Positions 34,153 through 43,022 of a stretch of DNA of 64,000 bases are shown here, in pieces. The DNA lies in NCBI GenBank assembly GCA_014804755.1, contig JAAUZE010000022.1, positions 62,001-126,000 of the forward strand, given 5' to 3'. Every line of letters starts with the position of its first letter. The stretch's first letter is position 1. The translations under genes and the position numbers were made by a program. The notes beneath the pieces are model-generated. The model did not search any database and was not told the origin of the DNA. It worked only from the letters and a program-made list of their open reading frames with translations. The stretch is from Lachnospiraceae bacterium (GTDB lineage: Bacteria; Bacillota; Clostridia; Lachnospirales; Lachnospiraceae).

Positions 34153-36063
34153 ATGGCAAAGGTACTAAGCGTGGAAATCGGCTATTCACTGATCAAGATC
34201 ATGGAGACCGATTTCAAGGCAAAGAGTCCCAAGGTATACCATTGTGTAAATCTTCAGACACCGAGCGGCGTATTGAATGACGGTGAGCTGAATGTGACGG
34301 GCGATCTGGTTGCGATCATTAATGACGCGCTCATGGCAAGAAGAATGAAAACCAAACAGGTTGTGTTTACGATCACATCCTCTAAGATCGCAAGCCGCGA
34401 GGTCGTTCTGCCAAATATCAAGGAGAATAAAGTGGAGACGCTTGTCCGTGCAAATGCCTCCGATTATTTCCCGGTAGACTTAAGCCGGTATGAGATTTCT
34501 TATGCACTGCTTGGCACGGTCGGCGAAGAAAAGGATAAGATGCAGCGCAAGGTGATGGTATTCGCAGCGCCGCAGGCGCTTCTTGAGGGGTACTATACAT
34601 TGGCGGAGCGGTGCGGACTGACGCTTGTCGCTATGGACTACAGCGGAAACAGTATCTATCAGGTCATCAAAAAGGAATGCGGCAGCGGCATTCAGATGGT
34701 GGTCAAAGTGGATGAGCGCTCCTCCATCATTACGGTTTTGGAGGAGGGACAGCTTGTTTTGCAGAGAAGTATTCCCTACGGTGTGGATGAGGCGGTCGAA
34801 ACGCTGATCAAGACCAGGGCATATGAGGTAGCGGATTACAAGGAGGCAGTAGAACTGCTGAGGAGAAAGACCTGCGTCAACCGTACGCTGCGGGCAAGGA
34901 CGGATTTTGAGGATGTGGACGAGGACGAAGGCGAGTTAGACGAGGGCGAGCAGTTTGCTGCTGCCAGACAGCAGGTGACAGGGGCGCTAGAGACACTCGT
35001 CAGCGGAATCGCGCGCGTGATTGATTTTTATAATTCCCGCAATTACGGCAAACAGATTGATAAGACCTACCTGACAGGCTTAGGCGGTGATTTCAGCGGG
35101 CTTAGCAAGCTTTTGACGAATGAGCTCGGTATGCGGATCGTGGTGCTGACGAAGGCGGAGGGCTTTAATCTCGCAAAGGCATTTCGCGAGACAGGCTTTG
35201 GCGGCTATATCGCATGTCTCGGTGCGGCTGTGGCGCCGCTTGGTTTCCTTCCGTCTAAGAATGCGGAGAAGAAGGAAAAGGAAAAATTGACACTGACGCC
35301 GCTGTTAGCGGTATCGGTGTTGATTCTCTGTCTGATCATTTCCGTTGCGTGGTTTGTGGTCGCTTATATGCCATACAGTGAGGCGGCGGAAGAGAATGCG
35401 CGCCGCCGTTCGGAGGTACAGTCGCTGGCGCAGCTGTATGTATCGGATTATTTAGAATACACGACGACGAAGCAGGCTTATGAATATATGTTTGCATCAT
35501 ATGGGCAGACACGGCTTGTAACGCAGTATGTTGTAGAATTCATTGAAGAGCTGGAACGGAAGATGCCGCATGCGTTTTATATCAGCACGCTGCACGTCAA
35601 TGCGACGGGCTTTACCATGGCTGTGACCGTTGCGACGAAAGAGGAAGCGGCGGAGTGTATCGAGCAGCTCCGCACGTTTACGAGCATTGCGGGAATCAGT
35701 GTGAATGGGATTAATGACGGCAGGGAGGCTGTGTTCTTGGATGTGGACGGTGACGGGACGCTGGAAATGGTAGTCGGCGGTCAGGTCATCGGAAGTTCGG
35801 TAGAGAAATATCATGATTTTGACATAGGCGAAAACACAACAACGCAGGGCGTGACGTTTAGTGTACAGGGTGAATTTTCCGGCATGGCTGCGTGGACCGG
35901 ATCGACCGATGGGGACAATGCGGCGGGCGATATGGGAAATGATGCGAGCGTCGGTATCCGTGATGCGGGAGAAAACACGGACAGCGGCGCGCCGGAGGAA
36001 GGAAGCTCCGATGCGGACAGCGCGGACAGCGGCGAGGATTTGGATTCTGCGCTCAGTGATTAA
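34153..36063 (+). CDS. PilM-like ATPase fused to a PilN-like domain
   Basis: 636 residues. Residues 1 to about 365 form an actin-like PilM domain (VLSVEIGYSLIKIMETD, PLGT-type phosphate loops, YLTGLGGDFSGLSKLL). A transmembrane helix follows at about residues 382-404 (LLAVSVLILCLIISVAWFVVAY), then a coiled coil and a PilN-like periplasm-facing ferredoxin-like fold (EFIEELERKMPHAFYISTLH to IAGISVNG). After it comes a DVDGDGTLE calcium-loop-like motif (residues 530-538) and a Ser/Asp/Gly-rich acidic tail. PilM and PilN are separate in most species and together with PilO form the alignment complex. PilO-like protein is encoded next. Confidence 0.82.
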   Translation: MAKVLSVEIGYSLIKIMETDFKAKSPKVYHCVNLQTPSGVLNDGELNVTGDLVAIINDALMARRMKTKQVVFTITSSKIASREVVLPNIKENKVETLVRANASDYFPVDLSRYEISYALLGTVGEEKDKMQRKVMVFAAPQALLEGYYTLAERCGLTLVAMDYSGNSIYQVIKKECGSGIQMVVKVDERSSIITVLEEGQLVLQRSIPYGVDEAVETLIKTRAYEVADYKEAVELLRRKTCVNRTLRARTDFEDVDEDEGELDEGEQFAAARQQVTGALETLVSGIARVIDFYNSRNYGKQIDKTYLTGLGGDFSGLSKLLTNELGMRIVVLTKAEGFNLAKAFRETGFGGYIACLGAAVAPLGFLPSKNAEKKEKEKLTLTPLLAVSVLILCLIISVAWFVVAYMPYSEAAEENARRRSEVQSLAQLYVSDYLEYTTTKQAYEYMFASYGQTRLVTQYVVEFIEELERKMPHAFYISTLHVNATGFTMAVTVATKEEAAECIEQLRTFTSIAGISVNGINDGREAVFLDVDGDGTLEMVVGGQVIGSSVEKYHDFDIGENTTTQGVTFSVQGEFSGMAAWTGSTDGDNAAGDMGNDASVGIRDAGENTDSGAPEEGSSDADSADSGEDLDSALSD

Positions 36064-36092
36064 CGGCGGCGGGTAAAAAAGGAGAAAACGGC

Positions 36093-36902
36093 ATGAAGGT
36101 AACGAAACAACAGGTGAACGTGCTGATCATGGTGCTCGGTGTCATCATCATCGCGCTGACATACTTTTACGGAGTACAGAAATTAAATGAGAAGACCGAA
36201 ATATTGGAAGTGGAAAACGGACAGCTTCGTAATGAGATTGATGCGCTTCAGCAGCTTCAGCTCAAGCAGAACAGCTACATTGCGGATACGGAGATGATGA
36301 AAGGCTTATGCGAGGTGATCGTGGAAATGTTTCCGTCCTATGTTCTGACAGAGGATGAAATCATGTATGCGGTGAAGCTGGAAAATCAGGTCGGATGTTA
36401 TTTTTCCTATGTCGGGACGCCGGTCACGGAGAACATTGATATTCCGCTTGGGACAAGGGAAAACATTCTTGCGGACTTACAGGATCTTACCGGTGCGATT
36501 GCCGCGAATTCGACTGTAAATCAGGAGCAGATTTTTAGTACGGACGGATTTATGCTTGGCAGGTCGGCATCCACCAATACCTTTACCTGTACCTATGATC
36601 AGTTTAAGGAGCTTGTAAAGTTGATCAGAGAAGAAGACAATCTGCTCAGCATTGATGAGATCAGTTTGTCTTATAACAATACGACCGGAAGTCTGTCGGG
36701 AAACATGACGATCAATTACTATTCCATGAGCGGAACGGGCAGAAAATATGAACCGCCGCGGACAGGCGTTGCCGGATACGGTGTGGATTGTATTTTCGGA
36801 GCGGTCATTCAGGAGGAAGTGCCGGTGGCGGCGCCGGAAGACGATAGCTTGGGAGAAGATGCGGAGGACGAAGTGCCGGAGGACGGAGTTTCAGAGGAGT
36901 AA
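36093..36902 (+). CDS. PilO-like type IV pilus alignment protein
   Basis: 269 residues: a short cytoplasmic start, one transmembrane segment (residues about 6-28, VNVLIMVLGVIIIALTYFYGV), a coiled coil (residues about 30-55), an extracytoplasmic alpha/beta domain resembling the PilO ferredoxin-like fold, and an acidic Glu/Asp tail. Sequence identity to known PilO is not obvious by eye; the call rests on architecture and on its place directly after the PilM-PilN fusion. Confidence 0.7.
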   Translation: MKVTKQQVNVLIMVLGVIIIALTYFYGVQKLNEKTEILEVENGQLRNEIDALQQLQLKQNSYIADTEMMKGLCEVIVEMFPSYVLTEDEIMYAVKLENQVGCYFSYVGTPVTENIDIPLGTRENILADLQDLTGAIAANSTVNQEQIFSTDGFMLGRSASTNTFTCTYDQFKELVKLIREEDNLLSIDEISLSYNNTTGSLSGNMTINYYSMSGTGRKYEPPRTGVAGYGVDCIFGAVIQEEVPVAAPEDDSLGEDAEDEVPEDGVSEE

Positions 36903-36953
36903 AATAAGCTTCGGCATATAACGGGTAAGCCGGTATAAGGATGGGAAGGAAGC

Positions 36954-38174
36954 ATGGGTGTAAGAACACGGGTCAGACAACTTCATAAAGATCAGAAAGG
37001 TTTTACCCTTTTGGAGGTGCTGATTGCCATGTTCATTTTGGCAATCATAGCCGTGCCGCTCTGCCGCGTATATGTGTCGGCTGCCCAGACGAACGCAAAA
37101 GCGAGAAAGCAGGCGAGCGCGACAGCGGTTGCCGAAAATACGATGGAGGGCATCAATGCGTTTTCCTATGATGATGTGATCAGGCAGTTTGAAGAAGTGC
37201 CTGATGGGGAATTCCTCATCTGCCAGAATGTGTCGCAGCGCCACGGCAGTGTCGCAGCTGACGGAAAAGCCGTTTATGTGTTGGAGGGGGTAGGCGAGGA
37301 CGTTTATCAGTTTGATGTGAGGGTGATGATCGACCCTTCGGTTTATGAACGTGAGAATGAGTCGGATAATCTCAAGGTCAACGATTATGAACTGGTTGCC
37401 ATGTCCGGTTATAACAGCGCAAAGGATTACCTCTATGTGTTGGCGGAGGGGTCGCTGAGAAGCCATTTTGGATTGGATTATGACAGCATTCATAATCAGG
37501 TGAACCGTAAGCTGCGGATTACCGTGACGAAAGAAGGCACGGGCGAAGATCAGGGTGTTGTTGTAAGCACGGAGGTTGGATATTGGCGGAATACAGAGTC
37601 AGAGCCGGCCGTATTAGAGCCGTGCGGTGCACAGCGCTTTGAAGGTGAGGACGCTTTGAGGAGCGTCTATCTGTGTTATGAGCCGAATTATGCGGCGGGC
37701 TTCGGCACGGGGCAGGATAAGATTGAGATTATCAATACGGATAATGTAGAATTTGATCTTTATCTGATCAAGCAGAACTGTCCGACATGGTCCGATCTTG
37801 TAATGCGCGAGACGCTCTATGCACCGCAGATTACGGTGGAAGAGGGGCAGTGGGCAGCGGATGATCAGGGCTCCTATATGAAGATTTATAACAATTACGG
37901 AACAAATTTGGCGTTGGATTCGGCTATCAGTGATCCGCCCGTGTCGTATCTCTATCATTATCGCGGCGCGGAGGACGGAGCAGCAAAAAGCGAGACGGGA
38001 AGAGCGACGGATACCGCATTGGCGCAGGCTTTGCGTATCGGCGGTTCTGCGATACATACGGAAAAGCGGTTTCGCATGTTTTCCGTGACGATTGAGGTAT
38101 ATGAGGCGGGTGCTTACGCAGAGAATTTTGATGGCAGCACCAAGCAGCGTGTGACTGCATTATCGAATCAATAA
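36954..38174 (+). CDS. Minor pilin, PilV/GspI-like prepilin
   Basis: 406 residues. Prepilin signal with G16/F17 cleavage followed by FTLLEVLIAMFILAIIAVPL and Glu at +5. The LLEVLIAM pattern is typical of the PilV/GspI class. It is far longer than ordinary PilV; the extra sequence is a beta-rich ectodomain. GGAAGG upstream. First of four consecutive prepilin-type genes. Confidence 0.82.
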   Translation: MGVRTRVRQLHKDQKGFTLLEVLIAMFILAIIAVPLCRVYVSAAQTNAKARKQASATAVAENTMEGINAFSYDDVIRQFEEVPDGEFLICQNVSQRHGSVAADGKAVYVLEGVGEDVYQFDVRVMIDPSVYERENESDNLKVNDYELVAMSGYNSAKDYLYVLAEGSLRSHFGLDYDSIHNQVNRKLRITVTKEGTGEDQGVVVSTEVGYWRNTESEPAVLEPCGAQRFEGEDALRSVYLCYEPNYAAGFGTGQDKIEIINTDNVEFDLYLIKQNCPTWSDLVMRETLYAPQITVEEGQWAADDQGSYMKIYNNYGTNLALDSAISDPPVSYLYHYRGAEDGAAKSETGRATDTALAQALRIGGSAIHTEKRFRMFSVTIEVYEAGAYAENFDGSTKQRVTALSNQ

Positions 38175-38260
38175 ATAACGGTACGACTACGGGCGTTCTT
38201 ACCGCTATATGTATGGTAAAAGCGCATCGTGCGCGGATTCCCGTGGTTTGGAGGCGCATC

Positions 38261-40588
38261 ATGTCAAAAAAGGGCAGGAGCAGATTCAAAAACAGACAAT
38301 TACATAAAGACAACAGGGGTTCTACATTGGTCGTAGTGGTTATGGCAATGTTTTTACTTTGCGTGCTGGCCTCCATCATTCTCTACACCACCTATATTAA
38401 TTATACGATCAAAACGACGGAGCTGCATTCCACGGACAATTTTTATACCGCGGAGGCTGTCATGGAGGAGATTAAAGCCGGATTGGAATTAGAGGTTTCC
38501 AATGCCTATACGGATGCGTATTTATATGTTATGCAGAATTACGGTTCGGGTGACGGTGCGGGCGAGGTAATGCGAACCGCGAATTTCCAAGTGCGTTATA
38601 TCAATTATCTGAAAAATAAATTTGATCCTGACAAGGATAACAATTTAGATCCGGTGATGCTGTTTTCTTATTTATCCAAGAGCTACACGGAGACCGCGGG
38701 GGAGGCCGTGTTTTCAGATGGCTCTACGGCAAAGCTGGAGCTTGTATCGGAAGACGGCAGATCGCTGGTCGATTATGCGGACGGCTTAGGAATCAAGGGA
38801 CTGCGGCTGACTTACACCGACAGTAAGGGTTATGTGGCGGTCATCACGACGGATATTGTATTAAAGATTCCGAATATGACGTTTGAGGAGCAAAATAGTC
38901 TACCGGGCGTACTTTCCTATTCGCTGATCGCTGATAAAAAGCTGTATCTCGGCACGACGGATACCATGCTGGACGGTCATTATGTGACGGAAGGCGGTAA
39001 CTATACGGTGCGTGGAAGCGTGTATGGCGGAACGGACGGAATCTTTGTAAGGAGCAGCCATGCAAAATTTGAAGCGGCGGAAGCCGGCGGGGCGTTTTTG
39101 GTTGTGACCGGAGGAAATATAGAGGTGCAGGGCGCATCGGGAAGCGAGGCGGGATTTGCAACGGACGGGAATGCCTCTCTGTGGGCGGACGGGATTGTGA
39201 TCGACTCAGGCATATTAGAGCTGTCGGGTGAGAGCTATGTGCAGGATGATCTGACCGTCAACGGAAAAAGCAGCAATATCATGCTGTCAGGGAGCTATTT
39301 CGGATATGGTTATCAGAGCGTGTCAACAACGGCGCGCGGACCAAAGGACAGCAGTTCTATTCTGATCAACGGAGCGGGGATCAAGTTGGATATCTCCGGT
39401 TTGGCAGAGCTTGGGCTTGCAGGGCAGGCTTATATCGGGACGACGGATGCGGACGGCGACGGGGTGAAAGATGATCCGACGGATATCGTCGCAGAGGATG
39501 GAGCCATCTATAATACATCGGTGAATCAGGATGTGCGCATGGGAGAGTCTCTTTCCATAAAGAGTAATCAGCTTGCCTATCTTGTGCCGCCTGAGTGTAT
39601 CGGATATATCAACGGAGAATGTGTACTTGGTGCAAATCCGATTAGTTTGACACAATATCAGGAGTATCAGGCGCTCCTCGCGACAGAGGGCGGTCTGGAG
39701 GTCGATCTGTCGAAGGCAGGGCTTGATGCGATGTCGATGACACTGCAGGATTACGGAGCGGGTTGGCAGAGAGTGTTTTATCAGGCTGCGGGTACCGGAA
39801 ATAATGCGTGGGTCTATTATTATTTGACATTTAACTCAGCGGCACAGGCGAATGCGTTTTTCAGTGACTACTACAGTCAAAATGAGTCATGGATGAACAG
39901 CTATCTGCATAATTATCTGGCCGAATATCGGGTTCCTGCGTCCTTTGAAAAATTGAATCTTGCCGGAAATGCGGTTTATTATGATGACGAAGCAGCAAAA
40001 TTCATTCTTCAGCCCGCAAGCTCGTCGGCGACGCCGGAGGATGTTCTTGCGCTCTTAGCGGAATATGAGCGTTATTCTAATACGAACAAGGCGCTGAATA
40101 CGAATCTGACGACAAATTATGCGGCGCTGACGCAGGATCAGCTCGATAGGGGAACCGTGTTCCCGAACATCGTGGATGTGGATAAGCTGCGTGAGTATAT
40201 GGGTGGCTCGGGTGAAATAGAAGTGATTGCAGCAGGCGGACAGAAAGTGCTGCTGATTGACAATGAGGGCGGAAGCACTTACACGATTCCGGCGGATTCC
40301 GCGATCAAGGCAGTCATTGCGACGGGGGATGTGAAGGTCAATGTAAGTTATAAAGGAATGATTCTTTCGGGTGGTCAGATTTTTGTGACAAACAATGCGA
40401 TAGTGGAACCGGATCCGGATGCGGTCAGCCTTGCATTACAGGCGGACAGCGGACGGCTGCTTGAATGCTTTTGGGAGGGCAAATCCATCGCGGGGGGACC
40501 GGCTCCGGCGCCGTCTCCGGGAGCGGAGGAAGGCGATGTAGTTGCGACAGATGAATTGGTCGTTTACCGTAATTGGAAGAAAGATTAG
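38261..40588 (+). CDS. Large minor pilin, PilX/GspK-like
   Basis: 775 residues. The prepilin signal is cut at G20/S21, followed by STLVVVVMAMFLLCVLASIIL. The +5 position is Val, not Glu, as in GspK-class tip subunits. The helix continues in ELHSTDNFYTAEAVMEEI, a pattern of PilX/GspK proteins. The ectodomain is very large, with beta-helix-like short Gly/Ser-rich strands (residues about 240-400), DADGDGVKDD at residues 396-405 that looks like a calcium loop, and a helical region after residue 470. GGAGG 6 nt upstream decides ATG 38261 over ATG 38213. Confidence 0.8.
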   Translation: MSKKGRSRFKNRQLHKDNRGSTLVVVVMAMFLLCVLASIILYTTYINYTIKTTELHSTDNFYTAEAVMEEIKAGLELEVSNAYTDAYLYVMQNYGSGDGAGEVMRTANFQVRYINYLKNKFDPDKDNNLDPVMLFSYLSKSYTETAGEAVFSDGSTAKLELVSEDGRSLVDYADGLGIKGLRLTYTDSKGYVAVITTDIVLKIPNMTFEEQNSLPGVLSYSLIADKKLYLGTTDTMLDGHYVTEGGNYTVRGSVYGGTDGIFVRSSHAKFEAAEAGGAFLVVTGGNIEVQGASGSEAGFATDGNASLWADGIVIDSGILELSGESYVQDDLTVNGKSSNIMLSGSYFGYGYQSVSTTARGPKDSSSILINGAGIKLDISGLAELGLAGQAYIGTTDADGDGVKDDPTDIVAEDGAIYNTSVNQDVRMGESLSIKSNQLAYLVPPECIGYINGECVLGANPISLTQYQEYQALLATEGGLEVDLSKAGLDAMSMTLQDYGAGWQRVFYQAAGTGNNAWVYYYLTFNSAAQANAFFSDYYSQNESWMNSYLHNYLAEYRVPASFEKLNLAGNAVYYDDEAAKFILQPASSSATPEDVLALLAEYERYSNTNKALNTNLTTNYAALTQDQLDRGTVFPNIVDVDKLREYMGGSGEIEVIAAGGQKVLLIDNEGGSTYTIPADSAIKAVIATGDVKVNVSYKGMILSGGQIFVTNNAIVEPDPDAVSLALQADSGRLLECFWEGKSIAGGPAPAPSPGAEEGDVVATDELVVYRNWKKD

Positions 40589-40604
40589 GAAGGAATGGCG
40601 GTCT

Positions 40605-41168
40605 ATGAGAGATGAGAGAGGGTTCTCCTTGGTGGAACTGATCGTTGTCATTGCCATCATTTCCGTCATAGGGGCAGGCGCATATAATATGTTTGGGCTC
40701 ATGAACGGCAAATATGCAAAAGAATGCGCCACAAAGACGCAGGCAGCGCTTTCCCAGACGAGAGTTGCCGCAATGAGTAAGTCCAAAGGAGCGGCGCTTT
40801 ATGATGTGTATATCCGTATTTATGCCGAATCCAACGGTTCTATTTATGTAGACAGCGTGACGGGGCGCGGCACACCGGAAGAGGTTCGGACGACGGAACG
40901 AATCGGTACTTCGAAAGTGACGGTTACCGCCGTAAAGGGTAAACGAGGTACGGAGGTGTCTGACAGTACGATGACGCTTGGCGGTACAACGGAGATCATC
41001 ATTGCATTTAACAGGGCAGACGGCACATTTAACGAGGTTTTGAGCAGCGAGGGCGGCACACCGGAAACGGGTACTTATTGGAAAAAGATTATTTTTACTC
41101 AGGGCAGCGTGGAATATGTGTTGGAATTGATTCCACTCACAGGAAAATTCTCATTATCGAGAAACTAA
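40605..41168 (+). CDS. Minor pilin, FimT/GspH-like prepilin
   Basis: 187 residues. Short prepilin leader MRDERG, cleavage before F7, then FSLVELIVVIAIISVIGAGA with Glu at +5. The helix runs into AKECATKTQAALSQTRVAAMSKSKGAA, typical of the FimT/GspH class, followed by a beta domain. Starts 16 nt after the GspK-like gene; AGGAAGGA upstream. Confidence 0.83.
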   Translation: MRDERGFSLVELIVVIAIISVIGAGAYNMFGLMNGKYAKECATKTQAALSQTRVAAMSKSKGAALYDVYIRIYAESNGSIYVDSVTGRGTPEEVRTTERIGTSKVTVTAVKGKRGTEVSDSTMTLGGTTEIIIAFNRADGTFNEVLSSEGGTPETGTYWKKIIFTQGSVEYVLELIPLTGKFSLSRN

Positions 41169-41180
41169 GTCGAGGAACAG

Positions 41181-42956
41181 ATGTTGGAGCAGAAAAATAG
41201 GAAAAGAAACGATAATTTCATAATCTGCGCGAATCAGGGATTGACACTTGTTGAGCTCATTATTGCGGTTGCGATCATGTCTATCGTGCTGTTTACAGCG
41301 CTTCAAGTGGTGCTGAATGCTTCGAAGATGTATACCAAAACGAGCGAAAGTGTAGATGCGCAGACGGAAGCGCAGTTGTTGGAAAGCCAGCTTAATAACC
41401 TGATCGTGGACGCGGAGTACTCTGTATATGCTCAGGAAAGTTCTGATCCCGATACGACGGTTACCGATGTGAGCGGTTTTTCTGCGGATGCATACATTAA
41501 GGTATTCAATAATTCCCTTGCATATTATATTGCATGGGACAGAGCGGATTCCAAGGTCTATTATTTAGAGAAAAACGTGGCGGACGGCAGCGTGGAGGAA
41601 TTGTCTGATGCGGAGAAGAGCGGTTTCGGGAGCTGGTATCTCATGGGAGAAGGGGTTGTCGGCTTTTCACCCGATTCGTCCCATATCGCGGAGAAACAGA
41701 GGATTGTCACGATCAAAATACAAGTGAATAAAGGGAGCGTAAACTATGAGACGATCCAAAATATTTCCCTGCGCAATAACGTGCTTGAATCAAACGACTT
41801 AGATGAGATTTATCGCGATGAAGAAGTAGAGCGGGGAGAAACGGTCACGGAGGTTCAGATATCACCGATAGCGCCGGCCGTTAACAGAGGTTCGTCGGTA
41901 GAGTTCCACGCATTGGTAAAGAGTGGGGGAAGCGCGGCTGCGTCACAGAGTGTCACATGGAAAGTGAACGGGGCGGTTTCGTCGGGAACGGTCATCAGTG
42001 ATGCCGGGGTTTTGACGGTGGCGGCAGATGAGAGTGCAGCGATCGTTACCGTGACGGCAACCGCTGTGGGAACCGATATCTACGGGCAGACGAGCGTTGT
42101 CATCCCGATGATTGAGAGTGTCCTTGTAACGACGGGAAATACGACGCCGCCGGCAGGAGGCAGATGTTATTTTACGGCGCAGGTCATCGGATTAAACTTA
42201 AATACAGAGGCGCGTGAGGTACTGTGGTCAGTGGAGCCTGCTGTGGCGGGAATTTCCATCAGTGGTGAAGGCGTGCTCCTTATCGGTTCCGGCGTAGAGC
42301 CGGGAACGGTCGTTACCGTGCGTGCGACCGCGCGTGTGACGGCAGGTGATGCGTCTCCGGTGACCGGGTCTTGCAGCGTAACGGTTGGCGAGGCAGGTAC
42401 AGGGGGACCGCATATTACATCGACGACAGGAGATTACAAGCTAAAGCGCGGCGGACAGTTTGCGCTGTACGCCAGCGGAGAAGGGCGGAGTGTCGTATGG
42501 TCCATCGTGGATGACGGCGGACTGGGAAGTAAAGTGAGCATCGATCCGGCAACCGGTGTTGTTACGACGGCACGGGATATTGATTTTACACAGGATTATA
42601 CGATTACCGTGAAAGCGGCTCCGGTGGGCGGAACTGCGTCCGAGGCGCTCACACAGACGATCACATTGCCGAAGGTTTCCATATCGTTTGAACAGACAGA
42701 GGCATATACGGTGTCGCCCGGTACGATTGCCAGAATTCCCTATACTTTGGATGGGTTGGAGAATACGGGGATGGAGCTTTCCGTGTCCAGCACGCCATCT
42801 GTATCAGGTCAGGTGGGAACATTTATGTACTGTACCGGTTCGGAGCTGGTGATCGTAGCCGGAAACAACTTGAGCGCGCAGGGGCTTGCGGTGACGATCA
42901 GTCTGATCGATAATGCGACGGTAAACAGTACGGTCATAGTGAATGTGGCAAATTAA
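41181..42956 (+). CDS. Minor pilin, PilW/GspJ-like prepilin with Ig-like domains
   Basis: 591 residues. Prepilin signal with G20/L21 cleavage and LTLVELIIAVAIMSIVLFTALQ, Glu at +5. The following region (SESVDAQTEAQLLESQLNNLIVDAEY) is PilW/GspJ-like. From about residue 210 come three or four bacterial Ig-like (BIG2-type) modules, recognised by VTWKVNG...GVLTVAAD, VLWSVEPA...GEGVLLIGSG and VVWSIVDDG...GVVTTARD units. Ig modules on a minor pilin suggest a surface-exposed, possibly binding, tip position. Twelve nucleotides after the GspH-like gene. Confidence 0.83.
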   Translation: MLEQKNRKRNDNFIICANQGLTLVELIIAVAIMSIVLFTALQVVLNASKMYTKTSESVDAQTEAQLLESQLNNLIVDAEYSVYAQESSDPDTTVTDVSGFSADAYIKVFNNSLAYYIAWDRADSKVYYLEKNVADGSVEELSDAEKSGFGSWYLMGEGVVGFSPDSSHIAEKQRIVTIKIQVNKGSVNYETIQNISLRNNVLESNDLDEIYRDEEVERGETVTEVQISPIAPAVNRGSSVEFHALVKSGGSAAASQSVTWKVNGAVSSGTVISDAGVLTVAADESAAIVTVTATAVGTDIYGQTSVVIPMIESVLVTTGNTTPPAGGRCYFTAQVIGLNLNTEAREVLWSVEPAVAGISISGEGVLLIGSGVEPGTVVTVRATARVTAGDASPVTGSCSVTVGEAGTGGPHITSTTGDYKLKRGGQFALYASGEGRSVVWSIVDDGGLGSKVSIDPATGVVTTARDIDFTQDYTITVKAAPVGGTASEALTQTITLPKVSISFEQTEAYTVSPGTIARIPYTLDGLENTGMELSVSSTPSVSGQVGTFMYCTGSELVIVAGNNLSAQGLAVTISLIDNATVNSTVIVNVAN

Positions 42957-43022
42957 TCAAGAATACACGACATATCGGTATAGAGGATCAGTCGGAGGGT
43001 TTCCTTGAAAGGGGAGATAGCG

